Assembly (NCBI GenBank): GCA_001899585.1
Contig: MKWE01000005.1
Location: 62,001 to 126,000 of the forward strand
Length of the DNA stretch: 64,000 nucleotides
From: Rhodospirillales bacterium 70-18
GTDB taxonomy: Bacteria > Pseudomonadota > Alphaproteobacteria > Acetobacterales > Acetobacteraceae
Direction of reading: 5' to 3'
Shown here: positions 10,184 through 22,359 of the stretch, piece after piece
Layout: every line of letters begins with the position of its first letter
Position numbering within the stretch: the stretch's first letter is position 1
Notes under the pieces: generated by a model
The model's input: the letters and a program-made list of their open reading frames with translations, nothing else
Told to the model about the DNA's origin: nothing
Database searches by the model: none
Position numbers and translations under genes: made by a program

Positions 10184-11653
10184 CTATTGGCGGGCCACCG
10201 CCGGCTCGATCCGCAACAGGCGGAACTCGGCATTGGCGAAGGCCGGGCTGAGCCGCGTCGCGCTGTCGGCCACGATCAGCCCCACCCGCTCCCGGATGGC
10301 GGGCGGCGCTGCGGTGTCGAGCAGGAGGTACCGTGCTTGGTACCGCGCCGCGCTGTCCCAGAACGAGGCGGCGGTCGGCAGTTCCGGCCAGGAGACCGCC
10401 CGGCGCCCGGTCAGCAGCGCCACCGCTCGCGGATTCTGGGTCATCACCACCGCATCCGCCGGCACGATGCGGGCGACGGCGGCCAGCAATTCCTGGCTGG
10501 CGGGGCCGTCGAGCCGATGGCTGAGTGGGGCGAACAGCGCGTGCGTCGCGTAGAACGGGGCGTACATTGCCGCGAAGACCACCACCATCACCGCCGGCCC
10601 CGCCCGTTCCAGGCGGCTGCCCGCCAAAGCGGCACGGGCCGCGCCCAGGCCGTAGACCAGCAGCAGCGGCAGCACCGGCAGCGCGTAGCGGGTGGGTTCG
10701 CTGTGCACGGGATAGGCCAGCAGCAGGCCGAGATACAGGACGACGAACAGTTCAACCGCCGAGTCGCCCCGGCGGACGTTCAGCACGAACCCCCAGGCGA
10801 TGCCCGCCAGCAGCAGCGCCAGCACCGGCGCGTTGGCGAGCCGGCCGAAGCTGAGGCCGAACAGTTCCACCACCGCCGACAGGTAGGACAAGGCGCCCCG
10901 GGCCAGCAGCGCCGGCAGGCCGCCCGGCGAGATCCGGTCGAAATAGGACAGGTAGGTCGCCGAGTCGGCACGCAGGACCGCGCCGACCGCGAGCGCCGCC
11001 GCCGTGCCGGCCAGCACCGCGACGGCGGACCGGCGACGGGCCGCCTTGCCCGCATCGAGCCGCCCCCGCGCGCGCCAGGCTTGCCAGACCAGCGCCAGCG
11101 CCAGCGCGATCGGCAGCACGAAGCCGATGGTGCGGGTGAGCGGCGCCATGGCCACCGCCACCGCCAGCGGAACCGGCCGCGCCTCGCGCAGGCACAGCAG
11201 CCCCAGGTAGCACCAGAACATGAACGCCACGTCCGACTCGACCGCGTCGCGATGGTTCATCAGCACCGGCGACAATCCGGCCGCCAGCAGCAGCAGCAGC
11301 GCCCAGCGGCCGCCAAGGCTGGGCCGCGCCAGGCGGAACAGCAGGTAGAGGCTGCCCGCCATCAGCAGCGCGGTGACGCCCGCCGCCGCCCGGACGTTCG
11401 GCCCGAACAGCGCGATGACCGGCGTCAGCACCAGCGGATAGCCGGCCGGATAGGCCCGCGGCGACATCATCGCGTTGGCAGGGTTGAAGACGAACGGCGT
11501 CGCGGCGTAATCGCGCCCGGCCAGAATATTCCCTGCATGCATCATATAGAGCGCGAAATCGCCGCCGCCCCAGCTTTCCGCCGGCCGTATCGTGGCGAGG
11601 CAGAGCACCGCGAAGGCGCAGCAGAAGGCGATGGCGACCAGCCGGACGTTCAC
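10184..11653 (-). CDS. Polytopic membrane protein, GT-C/GT39-like glycosyltransferase
   Basis: A 489-aa protein with many hydrophobic helices. The first periplasmic loop has GGGDFALYMMHAGN with Asp32, where GT-C enzymes (ArnT/PMT-like) carry their catalytic Asp, and NHRDAVESDV follows in the next loop. Such enzymes move sugars from polyprenyl phosphate carriers. The GTG at 11653 is chosen because GGGGAG lies about 9 bp upstream and the hydrophobic helix follows at once; the frame is open to 11758. No near relative of known substrate is recognised, so activity is inferred. Confidence 0.68.
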   Translation of the reverse strand: MNVRLVAIAFCCAFAVLCLATIRPAESWGGGDFALYMMHAGNILAGRDYAATPFVFNPANAMMSPRAYPAGYPLVLTPVIALFGPNVRAAAGVTALLMAGSLYLLFRLARPSLGGRWALLLLLAAGLSPVLMNHRDAVESDVAFMFWCYLGLLCLREARPVPLAVAVAMAPLTRTIGFVLPIALALALVWQAWRARGRLDAGKAARRRSAVAVLAGTAAALAVGAVLRADSATYLSYFDRISPGGLPALLARGALSYLSAVVELFGLSFGRLANAPVLALLLAGIAWGFVLNVRRGDSAVELFVVLYLGLLLAYPVHSEPTRYALPVLPLLLVYGLGAARAALAGSRLERAGPAVMVVVFAAMYAPFYATHALFAPLSHRLDGPASQELLAAVARIVPADAVVMTQNPRAVALLTGRRAVSWPELPTAASFWDSAARYQARYLLLDTAAPPAIRERVGLIVADSATRLSPAFANAEFRLLRIEPAVARQ

Positions 11654-11781
11654 CAACAGCCGCTCCCCGTCACGATGGGTGCAGGGTAACCGACGCCGTG
11701 CCGGCCGGCAAAGCCCAGGAAGCCGGCGAAGCGGGGGGCCTGTTCCAACCCCGGACATTTGCGGCTATTGCGCGACACAGA

Positions 11782-12942
11782 ATGGACGCAGACATACAAG
11801 ACACCCTCGCCCTCGGCCCGCTGCCCGCCTATCGCGCCCGCGTGGCCAAGGGCGTGCTGGCGGTGGACCCTTCGCAACAGATGGCGGCCGAGCGGCTGCA
11901 GGGGCTGTGGGCGCGGCTGCGCGGCTACGACCCGGCGCCCCGGCCGGCGGCCAATGGCGGGCTGCTGGGCCGGCTGTTGCGCCGCAAGCCGGCCGAAGGC
12001 GCCAATGAGGATCGGCCGAACGGCCTGTACCTGGTCGGCGAGGTCGGGCGCGGCAAATCCATGCTGATGGACCTGTTCTTCGCCGCCGCCGACGTGAAGC
12101 GCAAGCGGCGCATCCATTTCCACCAGTTCATGCAGGAGGCGCACCGGCGCATCCATGCCTGGAAGCGGGCCAACCCGGATGGGGTGGACCCGATTCCACC
12201 GCTGGCCGACGCCATCGCCGGCGAGGCGGCGCTGCTGTGCTTCGACGAATTCCAGGTGAACGATATCGCCGACGCGATGATCCTCGGCCGGCTGTTCCAG
12301 GCGCTGTTCGACCGTGCGGTGGTGGTGGTCGCCACGTCCAACATCACGCCGGACGACCTGTTCCGCGGCCAGCCGGGGCGCGACGCCTTCCTGCCGTTCA
12401 TCGCGCTGATCAAGCAGAAGCTGGACGTGCTGGTGATCGAATCCGGCCGGGATTTCCGCCGCCAGCGCCTGCACGGCATGCCCACCTGGCATGTGCCGGT
12501 AGGGGGGCGGGCCGAGCGGGCGCTGGACGCGGCCTTTCGCGAACTCACCGGCGGCGCACCCCCGGCCCCTGCCCGGCTGACCGTGATGGGCCGCAGCCTG
12601 GAGGTGCCGGTGGCCGCCGAAGGGGTGGCGCGGTTCGATTTCCTGGAACTCTGCGGCCGGCCGCTGGGCGCCGGCGACTATCTGGCGATCGCTACCCATT
12701 TCCATACCCTGGTGCTGGACGGCATCCCGCGCCTGTCGCCGGACAATTATGACGAAGCGCGCCGCTTCATCGTGCTGATCGATGCGCTTTACGACCATCG
12801 GGTGAAGCTGATCGCCTCGGCCGACGCCAGGCCCGACGAACTCTACCGCCGCGGCGAGGGTGCCCGCGCGTTCGAGCGCACCGCCTCCCGGCTGGAGGAG
12901 ATGCAGAGCGAGGACTACCTCGCCCTGCCGCACCTCACCTGA
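11782..12942 (+). CDS. zapE: Cell division protein ZapE (AFG1-like ATPase)
   Basis: A 386-aa P-loop ATPase of the AFG1/LACE1 family. Walker A is GEVGRGKSM (residues 86-94) and Walker B is LLCFDEFQV (151-159). Segments RRIHFHQFM and SNITPDDLF are typical. In E. coli the protein binds FtsZ at the septum; mitochondrial relatives handle oxidative-phosphorylation proteins. The ATG at 11782 gives the standard N-terminus. It lies directly upstream of mdh, a common alphaproteobacterial neighbourhood, with a 211-bp gap. Confidence 0.92.
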   Translation: MDADIQDTLALGPLPAYRARVAKGVLAVDPSQQMAAERLQGLWARLRGYDPAPRPAANGGLLGRLLRRKPAEGANEDRPNGLYLVGEVGRGKSMLMDLFFAAADVKRKRRIHFHQFMQEAHRRIHAWKRANPDGVDPIPPLADAIAGEAALLCFDEFQVNDIADAMILGRLFQALFDRAVVVVATSNITPDDLFRGQPGRDAFLPFIALIKQKLDVLVIESGRDFRRQRLHGMPTWHVPVGGRAERALDAAFRELTGGAPPAPARLTVMGRSLEVPVAAEGVARFDFLELCGRPLGAGDYLAIATHFHTLVLDGIPRLSPDNYDEARRFIVLIDALYDHRVKLIASADARPDELYRRGEGARAFERTASRLEEMQSEDYLALPHLT

Positions 12943-13035
12943 ACCGCCCGCCCGATCCGGCGTCTTGCCGGGGCCGATGGTATGGGTTAGCAACACGCGC
13001 CTTCCGGGCCGCCGATGCTGGCGACTGCTGCCCCT

Positions 13036-13094
13036 CGCGACCGGTCGCGGCGATCGGGCGCCCGGCGGGTGCCGTTCCGTGCAACGCGGAACGG
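13036..13094. promoter_or_regulatory. Two palindromes in the mdh-suc operon leader
   Basis: Upstream of mdh are CGCGACCGGTCGCG (13036-13049), a perfect 14-bp palindrome, and a hairpin with 8-bp arms CCGTTCCG/CGGAACGG (13072-13079 and 13087-13094) around a 7-nt loop. They lie 60-120 bp before the mdh start, where an operator or leader structure would be. I see no clear -35/-10 pair in this gap. The role is unproven. Confidence 0.45.
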
Positions 13095-13141
13095 GAGGCT
13101 GAACCGTCGCAATTTTCGGCCCTGCCCTCGTGGCCTGGTAA

Positions 13142-14107
<966 letters not shown>

Positions 14108-14111
14108 TCGC

Positions 14112-15307
<1,196 letters not shown>

Positions 15308-15308
<1 letters not shown>

Positions 15309-16183
15309 TGGCCGTTCTCGTCGATGCCAACACGAAGGTGATCACCCAGGGCTTCACCGGGGCGCAGGGCACCTTCCATTCCGAGCAGGCGATCGCCTAC
15401 GGCACCAAGGTGATGGGCGGCGTGACCCCCGGCAAGGGCGGCACCACCCACCTGAACCTGCCGGTGTTCGACACGGTGGCCGAGGCGGTGGAGCGCACCG
15501 GCGCCACCGCGAGCGCCATCTACGTGCCGCCGCCCTTCGCGGCCGACGCCATCCTGGAGGCGATCGACGCCGAGATGCCGCTGATCGTGTGCATCACCGA
15601 GGGCATTCCGGTGCTGGACATGGTGCGCGTGAAGCGGGCGCTGTCGGGCAGCAAATCGCGTCTGATCGGGCCGAACTGCCCGGGCGTGATCACGCCCGAC
15701 GCCTGCAAGATCGGCATCATGCCCGGCCATATCCACCGCCGCGGCAAAATCGGCATCGTCAGCCGCTCTGGCACGCTGACCTACGAGGCGGTGGCGCAGA
15801 CCACGGCGGCCGGGCTCGGCCAGTCCTCCTGCGTCGGCATCGGCGGCGACCCGGTGAAGGGGACCGATTTCATTGAGGTCCTGGAAATGTTCCTGGCCGA
15901 TCCTGAGACCGAGGCGGTCATCATGATCGGGGAGATCGGCGGACAAAGCGAGATCGACGCGGCCGAGTTCATCGCCCGCAACAAGGTGAAGAAGCCCACC
16001 GTCGGCTTCATCGCCGGCGCCACCGCCCCTCCGGGCCGGCGCATGGGCCATGCCGGCGCGGTGATCAGCGGCGGGCGCGACACCGCGGCGGCCAAGTTCG
16101 AGGCGATGCGCATGGCCGGCATCCATATTTCGGAAAGCCCGGCGGCGCTGGGCAGCACGATGGTGAAGGCGCTGCGCGGGTAA
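15308..16183 (+). CDS. sucD: Succinate-CoA ligase (ADP-forming) alpha subunit
   Basis: A 291-aa subunit that binds CoA and carries the phosphohistidine intermediate. [17 protein letters not shown] is the CoA-binding N-terminus. [11 protein letters not shown] contains the active-site His that is phosphorylated. Coupled to sucC through a TGATG junction. It is followed by a 270-bp gap with two hairpins before sucA, the largest gap in this operon. Confidence 0.97.
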
Positions 16184-16299
16184 CCACGCCCGCGCACGCG
16201 ATGTTTTCTGACGGAGCGGCGATACGCCGTGATTGAGTGAGCGCTGATTGAGTGGCCGGCGGCGCGGCACCCTTCAGCCCGCCGCCGCAGGAGGAAAGC

Positions 16300-16321
16300 C
16301 GGCGGGGCCCCTGCCCCGCCG
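16300..16321 (+). other. GC-rich hairpin in the sucD-sucA gap
   Basis: Perfect 8-bp arms CGGCGGGG (16300-16307) and CCCCGCCG (16314-16321) enclose a 6-nt loop. There is no T-run behind it, so it is not a typical intrinsic terminator. Just upstream the 10-bp word TGATTGAGTG occurs twice (16229-16254). Confidence 0.45.
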
Positions 16322-16383
16322 CACAACACGCCGCAGACCCATGCGGTGGACGCACATCGGCAACACCCCGGCCTGCCTGCGCA

Positions 16384-16413
16384 GCGCCGGGAAAATGCAT
16401 ATGTTCCCGGCGC
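16384..16413 (+). promoter_or_regulatory. Ten-bp-stem inverted repeat upstream of sucA
   Basis: GCGCCGGGAA (16384-16393) and TTCCCGGCGC (16404-16413) are perfect complements around the 10-nt loop AATGCATATG. It ends 40 bp before the sucA ATG. The symmetry suits either an operator for a dimeric regulator or an RNA hairpin in the sucA leader. No family of regulator is recognised from the half-site. Confidence 0.5.
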
Positions 16414-16453
16414 GCGGCACCGGCCGCGGCTTCGGACAGGACGAGGGAATACC

Positions 16454-19357
16454 ATGGCAGGCGTCGACATTCTCGCCACCGCCTTCAACGGGGCCAACGC
16501 GGCGTTCATCGCCGACCTCTACGCGCGCTGGGTGGCCAACCCGGCCGGCGTGGACGCCAGCTTCGCGGAGCTGTTCGCCGCCCTGAACGACGAGGCGCGC
16601 GCGGTGCTGTCCGACGCTTCCGGCGCCTCCTGGGCGCCTCGCCGCTTCGATGTCGGCGAGCCAGAGCCGGCCCGCCCCGCCGCCAAGGCAGCCCCCGCGG
16701 CCGCCAAGACCGACGCCAAGACCGACGCCAAGACCCTGGGCGTCACCCCCGAGCAGGTCCGCACCGCCATCACCGACAGCCTGCACGCCCTGATGATGGT
16801 GCGCACCTACCGGGTGCGCGGCCATCTGGAGGCGCAGCTCGACCCGCTCGGCCTGCAGGTGCCCAAGCCGCACCCCGAGTTGGACCCGGCGACGCACGGC
16901 TTCACCGAGGCGAACATGGACCGCCCGGTGTTCCTCGACCACGTGCTGGGCCTGGAGACCGCCACCCCGCGCGAGATCCTGAAGATCCTGCGCGAGACCT
17001 ATTGCGGCCCGATCGGCGTCGAGTTCATGCACATCCAGGACCCCGACCAGAAGGCCTGGATCCAGCGCCGCGTGGAGGGTGCGCCCTGGCGCCACGCCTT
17101 CGACGCCGAGACCCGCAAGACCGTGCTGCGCCAGCTGACCGAGGCGGAGGGGCTGGAAGCCTTCTGCCAGAAGCGCTTCGTCGGCACCAAGCGCTTCGGG
17201 CTGGAGGGGGCGGAGGTGACCATCGCCGCCCTGCACGCCGTGATCGCGTCCGCCGCCGGCGCCGGGGTGAACGAGATCGCCATCGGCATGCCGCATCGCG
17301 GCCGGCTCAACACGCTCGTGAACGTGGTGAAGAAGCCCTACACCCAGTTGTTCAGCGAGTTCGGCGGCGCCAGCTTCAAGCCCGACGACGTGCAGGGCTC
17401 GGGCGACGTGAAATACCACCTGGGCACCTCCACCGACATGGAGATCGGCGGAAACAAGGTGCATCTGTCGCTGCAACCCAACCCCTCGCACCTTGAGGCG
17501 GTCGATCCGGTGGTGATCGGCAAGGTCCGCGCCCGCCAGGACATGGCCGGCGACACCCGCGCCCGCCGCTCGGTGCTGGCCATCCTGATGCATGGCGACG
17601 CCGCCTTCGCCGGCCAGGGGCTGGTCTATGAGACGCTGGCGATGAGCCAGCTGATCGGCTACCGCACCGGCGGCACCATCCACGTGGTGGTCAACAACCA
17701 GATCGGCTTCACCACGGTGCCGGCGCACGCCTATTCGGGCCTGTATTGCACCGATGTCGCCAAGTCCATCCAGGCGCCGGTGCTGCACGTGAACGGCGAC
17801 AACCCCGAGGCGGTGGTCTGGTGCGCCCAGATGGCCGCCGAGTTCCGCCAGGAATTCGGCTGCGACTTCGTGCTGGACATCGTCTGCTACCGCCGCCACG
17901 GCCACAACGAGACCGACGAGCCGGCCTTCACCCAGCCGATCATGTATCGCGCCATCAAGGACCTGAAGACCACGCGCGCGCTGTACGCCGAGCGCCTGGT
18001 CGCCGAGGGCGTGCTGACCGCCGCCGACGCGCAGGCCATGTGGGACAGCTTCACCGCCGAGCTGGAAAACGCCTACAAGGCCGCCCAGGCCTATAAGCCG
18101 AACAAGGCCGACTGGCTGGAAGGCCATTGGGCCGGCCTGTCCACCCCGGGTAAGGAGGAGGAGTGGACCGACGACGCCACCGCCGTCGATGCCGCCACCC
18201 TGAAGCAGGTGGGCGAGGCGATCTCCCTGGTGCCCGAGGGTTTCGACGTCAACAGCAAGATCGTCCGCCAGCTCGAAGCCAAGCGGGCGATGATCGACAG
18301 CGGCGAGGGCGTGGACTGGGCCACCGGCGAGGCGCTGGCCTATGGCACGCTGCTGCTGGAGGGCCACCGCGTCCGCCTCTCCGGCGAGGACGTGCAGCGC
18401 GGCACCTTCAGCCAGCGCCACGCCGTGCTGATCGACCAGGCCAACCAGAACGAATACACGCCGCTTAACAACATCGCCCTCGGCCAGGCGAAGATCGAGA
18501 TCTACAACTCGCTGCTCTCCGAGGTCGGCGTGCTCGGCTTCGAATACGGCTACACCCTGGCCGACCCGCGCAGCCTGGTGCTGTGGGAGGCGCAGTTCGG
18601 CGATTTCGCCAACGGCGCGCAGGTCATCATCGACCAGTTCCTGGCCAGCGGCGAGACCAAGTGGCTGCGCATGTCCGGCCTGGTGATGCTGCTGCCGCAC
18701 GGCCATGAGGGCCAGGGGCCGGAGCATTCCTCCGCCCGCCTGGAACGCTACCTGCAACTCTGCGCCGAAAAGAACATGGCGGTGGGCAACCTCACCACGC
18801 CCGCCAACTACTTCCACGCGCTGCGCCGGCAGATGAAGCGCAACTACCGCAAGCCGCTGGTGCTGATGACGCCCAAGAGCCTGCTGCGCCACAAGCTGGC
18901 GGTCTCCGCCCTGGCGGATTTCGCGCCGGGCAGCCGCTTCATGCCGGTGATCCCCGAGACCGACACGCTGGCGGCGCCGGAGGCGGTGAAGCGCGTCGTG
19001 CTGTGCAGCGGCAAGGTCTACTACGACCTGCTGGCCGAGCGCCGGGCGCTGGGCATCAAGGACGTGGCGATCGTGCGGATCGAGCAGCTCTATCCCTTCC
19101 CGGTGGTGTCGCTGCCCAAGGCGCTCGCCCCCTACCACAACGCCCAGGTGGTGTGGTGCCAGGAGGAGCCGGAGAACATGGGTGCCTGGACCTTCGTCGA
19201 CCGCCGCATCGAGAAGGTGCTGGGCGAGCTCGACATTTCCGCCAAGCGCCCCAGCTACGAGGGCCGACCCGAGGCGGCCAGCCCGGCCACGGGCCTCGCC
19301 AAGGTGCATGCCGCCGAGCAGGCCGCGCTGGTGCGGGCGGCGCTCAGCATCGATTGA
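16454..19357 (+). CDS. sucA: 2-oxoglutarate dehydrogenase E1 component
   Basis: A 967-aa thiamine-diphosphate enzyme that decarboxylates 2-oxoglutarate and passes the succinyl group to the lipoyl arm of SucB. The N-terminus (FNGANAAFIADLYARW) is the E1o docking segment. AIGMPHRGRLN and the GDNPEAV...CYRRHGHNETDEP stretch bind thiamine diphosphate and metal. The ATG at 16454 has GAGGGA upstream; the frame open to 16346 lacks similarity. A palindromic repeat starts 6 bp after the stop, between E1 and E2 genes. Confidence 0.97.
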   Translation: MAGVDILATAFNGANAAFIADLYARWVANPAGVDASFAELFAALNDEARAVLSDASGASWAPRRFDVGEPEPARPAAKAAPAAAKTDAKTDAKTLGVTPEQVRTAITDSLHALMMVRTYRVRGHLEAQLDPLGLQVPKPHPELDPATHGFTEANMDRPVFLDHVLGLETATPREILKILRETYCGPIGVEFMHIQDPDQKAWIQRRVEGAPWRHAFDAETRKTVLRQLTEAEGLEAFCQKRFVGTKRFGLEGAEVTIAALHAVIASAAGAGVNEIAIGMPHRGRLNTLVNVVKKPYTQLFSEFGGASFKPDDVQGSGDVKYHLGTSTDMEIGGNKVHLSLQPNPSHLEAVDPVVIGKVRARQDMAGDTRARRSVLAILMHGDAAFAGQGLVYETLAMSQLIGYRTGGTIHVVVNNQIGFTTVPAHAYSGLYCTDVAKSIQAPVLHVNGDNPEAVVWCAQMAAEFRQEFGCDFVLDIVCYRRHGHNETDEPAFTQPIMYRAIKDLKTTRALYAERLVAEGVLTAADAQAMWDSFTAELENAYKAAQAYKPNKADWLEGHWAGLSTPGKEEEWTDDATAVDAATLKQVGEAISLVPEGFDVNSKIVRQLEAKRAMIDSGEGVDWATGEALAYGTLLLEGHRVRLSGEDVQRGTFSQRHAVLIDQANQNEYTPLNNIALGQAKIEIYNSLLSEVGVLGFEYGYTLADPRSLVLWEAQFGDFANGAQVIIDQFLASGETKWLRMSGLVMLLPHGHEGQGPEHSSARLERYLQLCAEKNMAVGNLTTPANYFHALRRQMKRNYRKPLVLMTPKSLLRHKLAVSALADFAPGSRFMPVIPETDTLAAPEAVKRVVLCSGKVYYDLLAERRALGIKDVAIVRIEQLYPFPVVSLPKALAPYHNAQVVWCQEEPENMGAWTFVDRRIEKVLGELDISAKRPSYEGRPEAASPATGLAKVHAAEQAALVRAALSID

Positions 19358-19362
19358 GGATA

Positions 19363-19468
19363 TTCTTTTTGGGAGAAAAGAACCAAAAACGCTGTCCATT
19401 GGAACGCCGGAATCACCGCGTCCCTTAACGGATAAAGTTTTTTGCTTCTTTTTGTTCACAAAAAGAAG
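19363..19468. repeat. Modular palindromic element, copy 2 (within suc operon)
   Basis: Part A is degenerate (TTCTTTTTGGGAGAAAAGAA, 19363-19382). The inner left arm of part B no longer matches the right arm, which keeps AACGGATAAAG then a T-run. Part C (19445-19468) is intact. It begins 6 bp after the sucA stop. The weakened B stem suggests poorer termination here than in copy 1, which would fit its place inside an operon. Confidence 0.88.
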
Positions 19469-19518
19469 ACCTGCCTTACGTGCGACCCGACCGAAGAACA
19501 AGGACTGGACCCGACCTC

Positions 19519-20784
19519 ATGGCGACCGAGATCAAGGTGCCCTCGCTGGGCGAAAGCGTCACCACGGCCACTGTGGCCCGCTGGATGAAAAATCCCGGCG
19601 ACAGCGTGGCCGCCGACGAGCCGCTGGTGGAGTTGGAGACCGACAAGGTCACCGTGGAAGTGAACGCGCCAGCGGCCGGCACCCTGTCCGAGATCACCGC
19701 CGCCGCCGGCGCCGAAGTCGAGGTCGGCGCCGTTCTGGGCCTGGTTGCCGCCGGTGGCGCCGCCAGGCCCGCCGCGCCGCCCCCGGCACCCGCGAGCAAG
19801 CCGGTGGAGCATGAGCGCCCCGCCGCCAATCCCGCCGCCGGCGTCAACCCGCCGCCCACGCCCTCCGGCCCGGTCGCGCGCCCGGCCACCCCGCCGTCGG
19901 ACCACGCGCCGCTGCCCGCCGCCGCCAAGATGATGGCGGAAACCGGCGTGTCGGCCGCCCAGGTCGGAGTCGGCGCCGGCAAGGACGGCCGCATCACCAA
20001 GGGCGACGTGCTGGCCTTCCTCAGCCAGCCGGCCGCCGCCACCGTAGCCGCGCCCGCCGTCAAGGCGCCCCGCGCGCTGGAGCAGGGCGAGGAGCGGGTG
20101 AAGATGACCCGTCTGCGCCGCACCATCGCCACTCGCCTGAAGGAGGCGCAGAACACCGCCGCCATGCTGACCACCTTCAACGAGGTGGACATGAGCGCCG
20201 CGATGGCGCTGCGCAGCGAGTACAAGGACGCCTTCGAGAAGAAGCACGGCGGCGTGCGCCTGGGCTTCATGTCCTTCTTCGTGCGCGCCTGCGTGGCCGC
20301 GCTGAAGGAGTTCCCGGCCGTCAACGCCGAGATCGACGGCGAGGACATCGTCTACAAGCACTTCGTCCACATGGGCATCGCCGTCGGCGGCGCCAACGGT
20401 CTGGTCGTCCCGGTCATCCGCAACGTGGACGCGATGGGCTTCGCGCAGATCGAGAAGGCCATCGGCGATTTCGGCCGCCGCGCCCGCGACGGCGCGCTGA
20501 AGCTGGACGAGCTGACCGGCGGCACCTTCAGCGTCACCAATGGCGGCGTCTATGGCAGCCTGATGTCCACGCCCATCCTCAACCCGCCGCAATCGGCCAT
20601 TCTGGGCATGCACAAGATCCAGGACCGCCCGATGGCGGTCGGCGGCCAGGTGGTGATCCGCCCGATGATGTATCTGGCGCTGTCCTATGACCACCGGATC
20701 GTGGACGGGAAGGAGGCCGTGTCCTTCCTGGTGCGCGTCAAGGAAGGCGTGGAAGATCCCCGGCGGCTGCTGCTCGACCTGTAA
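19519..20784 (+). CDS. sucB: 2-oxoglutarate dehydrogenase E2 (dihydrolipoyl succinyltransferase)
   Basis: A 421-aa core enzyme that moves the succinyl group from the lipoyl arm to CoA. The lipoyl domain covers about residues 2-77, with Lys43 in [10 protein letters not shown] Pro/Ala-rich linker follows, then the E1/E3-binding domain near residues 135-172 ([14 protein letters not shown]). The catalytic domain ends with SYDHRIVDG carrying His and Asp. The ATG at 19519 gives the canonical [13 protein letters not shown] start; a GTG at 19480 is not needed. It is flanked by palindromic elements on both sides. Confidence 0.97.
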   Translation: MATEIKVPSLGESVTTATVARWMKNPGDSVAADEPLVELETDKVTVEVNAPAAGTLSEITAAAGAEVEVGAVLGLVAAGGAARPAAPPPAPASKPVEHERPAANPAAGVNPPPTPSGPVARPATPPSDHAPLPAAAKMMAETGVSAAQVGVGAGKDGRITKGDVLAFLSQPAAATVAAPAVKAPRALEQGEERVKMTRLRRTIATRLKEAQNTAAMLTTFNEVDMSAAMALRSEYKDAFEKKHGGVRLGFMSFFVRACVAALKEFPAVNAEIDGEDIVYKHFVHMGIAVGGANGLVVPVIRNVDAMGFAQIEKAIGDFGRRARDGALKLDELTGGTFSVTNGGVYGSLMSTPILNPPQSAILGMHKIQDRPMAVGGQVVIRPMMYLALSYDHRIVDGKEAVSFLVRVKEGVEDPRRLLLDL

Positions 20785-20803
20785 GACCATCATGAGGAAG
20801 GCG

Positions 20804-20900
20804 TTCTTTTTTGAAAAAAAGAACCAAAAAACTTCTGTCCGTTTAGGTTCCAGCCCAATCGGATAAAGTTTTTTTGCTTCTTTTTGTTCACAAAAAGAAG
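20804..20900. repeat. Modular palindromic element, copy 3 (within suc operon)
   Basis: Part A (20804-20823) is near perfect. Part B keeps the outer AAAAAACTT/AAAGTTTTTTT arms but the inner arms are only partly complementary. Part C (20877-20900) is intact. The flanks AGGAAGGC and GCCTTCCT are also complementary, so the whole unit can fold as one larger stem. It begins 20 bp after sucB and ends 37 bp before lpd. Confidence 0.88.
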
Positions 20901-20937
20901 GCCTTCCTACCCCTTGCTCCGCAAAAGGCCCTCCGTC

Positions 20938-22326
20938 ATGGACAGTTTCGACCTCATCGTCATCGGCGCCGGCCCCGGCGGCTATGTCTGCGCCATCCGC
21001 GCCGCCCAGCTCGGCATGAAGGTCGCCTGTGTCGAGCAGCGCGCCACCCTTGGCGGCGTGTGCCTCAACGTGGGCTGCATCCCCTCCAAGGCGCTGCTGC
21101 AATCCTCGGAGAACTTCCAGGAAACCACCCACGCCCTGGCCGACCACGGCATCCTGGTCGAGGGCGTGAAGCTGGACCTCGCCCGCATGCAGGCCCGCAA
21201 GGGCGAGGTGGTCGGCGCCAACGTCAAGGGCGTCGAATTCCTGTTCAAGAAGAACAAGATCACCTGGCTGAAGGGCGCCGGCCGCGTCACCGCCCCCGGC
21301 CGCGTCGCCGTGGACGGCACCGAATACGCGGCCAGGCACATCGTCATCGCCACCGGCAGCGAGAGCATGCCGCTGGCGGGCGTGGAGGTGGACGAAAAGA
21401 CCATCGTCACCTCCACCGGCGCGCTGGAGCTGGACCGCGTTCCCGGCCACCTGGTGGTGATCGGCGGCGGGGTGATCGGCCTGGAACTGGGCAGCGTGTG
21501 GCGCCGCCTAGGCGCGCAGGTCACCGTGGTGGAGTTCCTCGACCGCCTGATCCCCGGCAATGACGGCGAGGTGGCCAAACAGTTCGAGCGTATCCTGGCC
21601 CGCCAGGGCATGAAGTTCCGCCTGTCCACCAAGGTCACCGGCGCCACCAAGGGCGCCGACGGGGTCACCCTCACCCTGGAATCCGTCAAGACCGGCAAGA
21701 CCGAGACGCTGGTGGCGGACGTGGTGCTGCTGGCCATCGGCCGCCGCGCCTACACCGCGTCGCTGGGCCTCGCCGAGGTCGGCGTGGCGACCGATCCGCG
21801 CGGCCGCGTGGTCACGGACGGGCATTTCGCCACCAATATCCCCGGAATCTACGCCATCGGCGACGTTATTGCCGGCCCGATGCTCGCCCACAAGGCCGAG
21901 GAGGAGGGCGTGGCCGTCGCCGAGATCATCGCCGGCCAGGCCGGCCATGTGAACTACGACGCCATCCCCGGCGTCATCTACACCTGGCCCGAGGTCGCCT
22001 CCGTCGGCAAGACCGAGGAGGAGCTGAAGGCCGCCGGCATCGCCTACAAGGTGGGCAAGTTCCCCTTCACCGCCAACGGCCGCGCCCGCGCGATGGGCGC
22101 CACCGAGGGCTTCGTCAAGATCCTGGCCGACGCCACCACCGACCGCGTGCTGGGCGCCCACATCATCGGCCCCGACGCCGGCACGCTGATCGCCGAGGTC
22201 GTCACCGCGATCGAATTCGGCGCCAGCGCCGAGGACGTGGCCCGCACCTGCCATGCCCATCCGACGCTGAGCGAGGCGGTGAAGGAAGCCGCCCTCGCCG
22301 TGGACGGCCGCGCCCTGCACATCTGA
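20938..22326 (+). CDS. lpd: Dihydrolipoyl dehydrogenase (E3)
   Basis: A 462-aa FAD disulfide oxidoreductase that reoxidises the lipoyl group of SucB and makes [14 protein letters not shown] binds FAD. The redox pair is Cys42 and Cys47 in [25 protein letters not shown] binds NAD. The C-terminal [10 protein letters not shown] holds the catalytic His. The ATG at 20938 is chosen; the frame open to 20884 reads through the upstream repeat. It closes the TCA operon and may also serve other 2-oxoacid complexes. Confidence 0.97.
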   Translation: MDSFDLIVIGAGPGGYVCAIRAAQLGMKVACVEQRATLGGVCLNVGCIPSKALLQSSENFQETTHALADHGILVEGVKLDLARMQARKGEVVGANVKGVEFLFKKNKITWLKGAGRVTAPGRVAVDGTEYAARHIVIATGSESMPLAGVEVDEKTIVTSTGALELDRVPGHLVVIGGGVIGLELGSVWRRLGAQVTVVEFLDRLIPGNDGEVAKQFERILARQGMKFRLSTKVTGATKGADGVTLTLESVKTGKTETLVADVVLLAIGRRAYTASLGLAEVGVATDPRGRVVTDGHFATNIPGIYAIGDVIAGPMLAHKAEEEGVAVAEIIAGQAGHVNYDAIPGVIYTWPEVASVGKTEEELKAAGIAYKVGKFPFTANGRARAMGATEGFVKILADATTDRVLGAHIIGPDAGTLIAEVVTAIEFGASAEDVARTCHAHPTLSEAVKEAALAVDGRALHI

Positions 22327-22359
22327 CCGCCGGGCTTCCCAAGCGGCGGAAATGGATTA

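Noticed and set aside
16274..19501. A 1075-codon open frame on the minus strand opposite sucA
   Set aside because: It is the GC-rich antisense shadow of sucA; the protein is His/Ala/Gly/Arg-rich with no domain, and sucA is certain.
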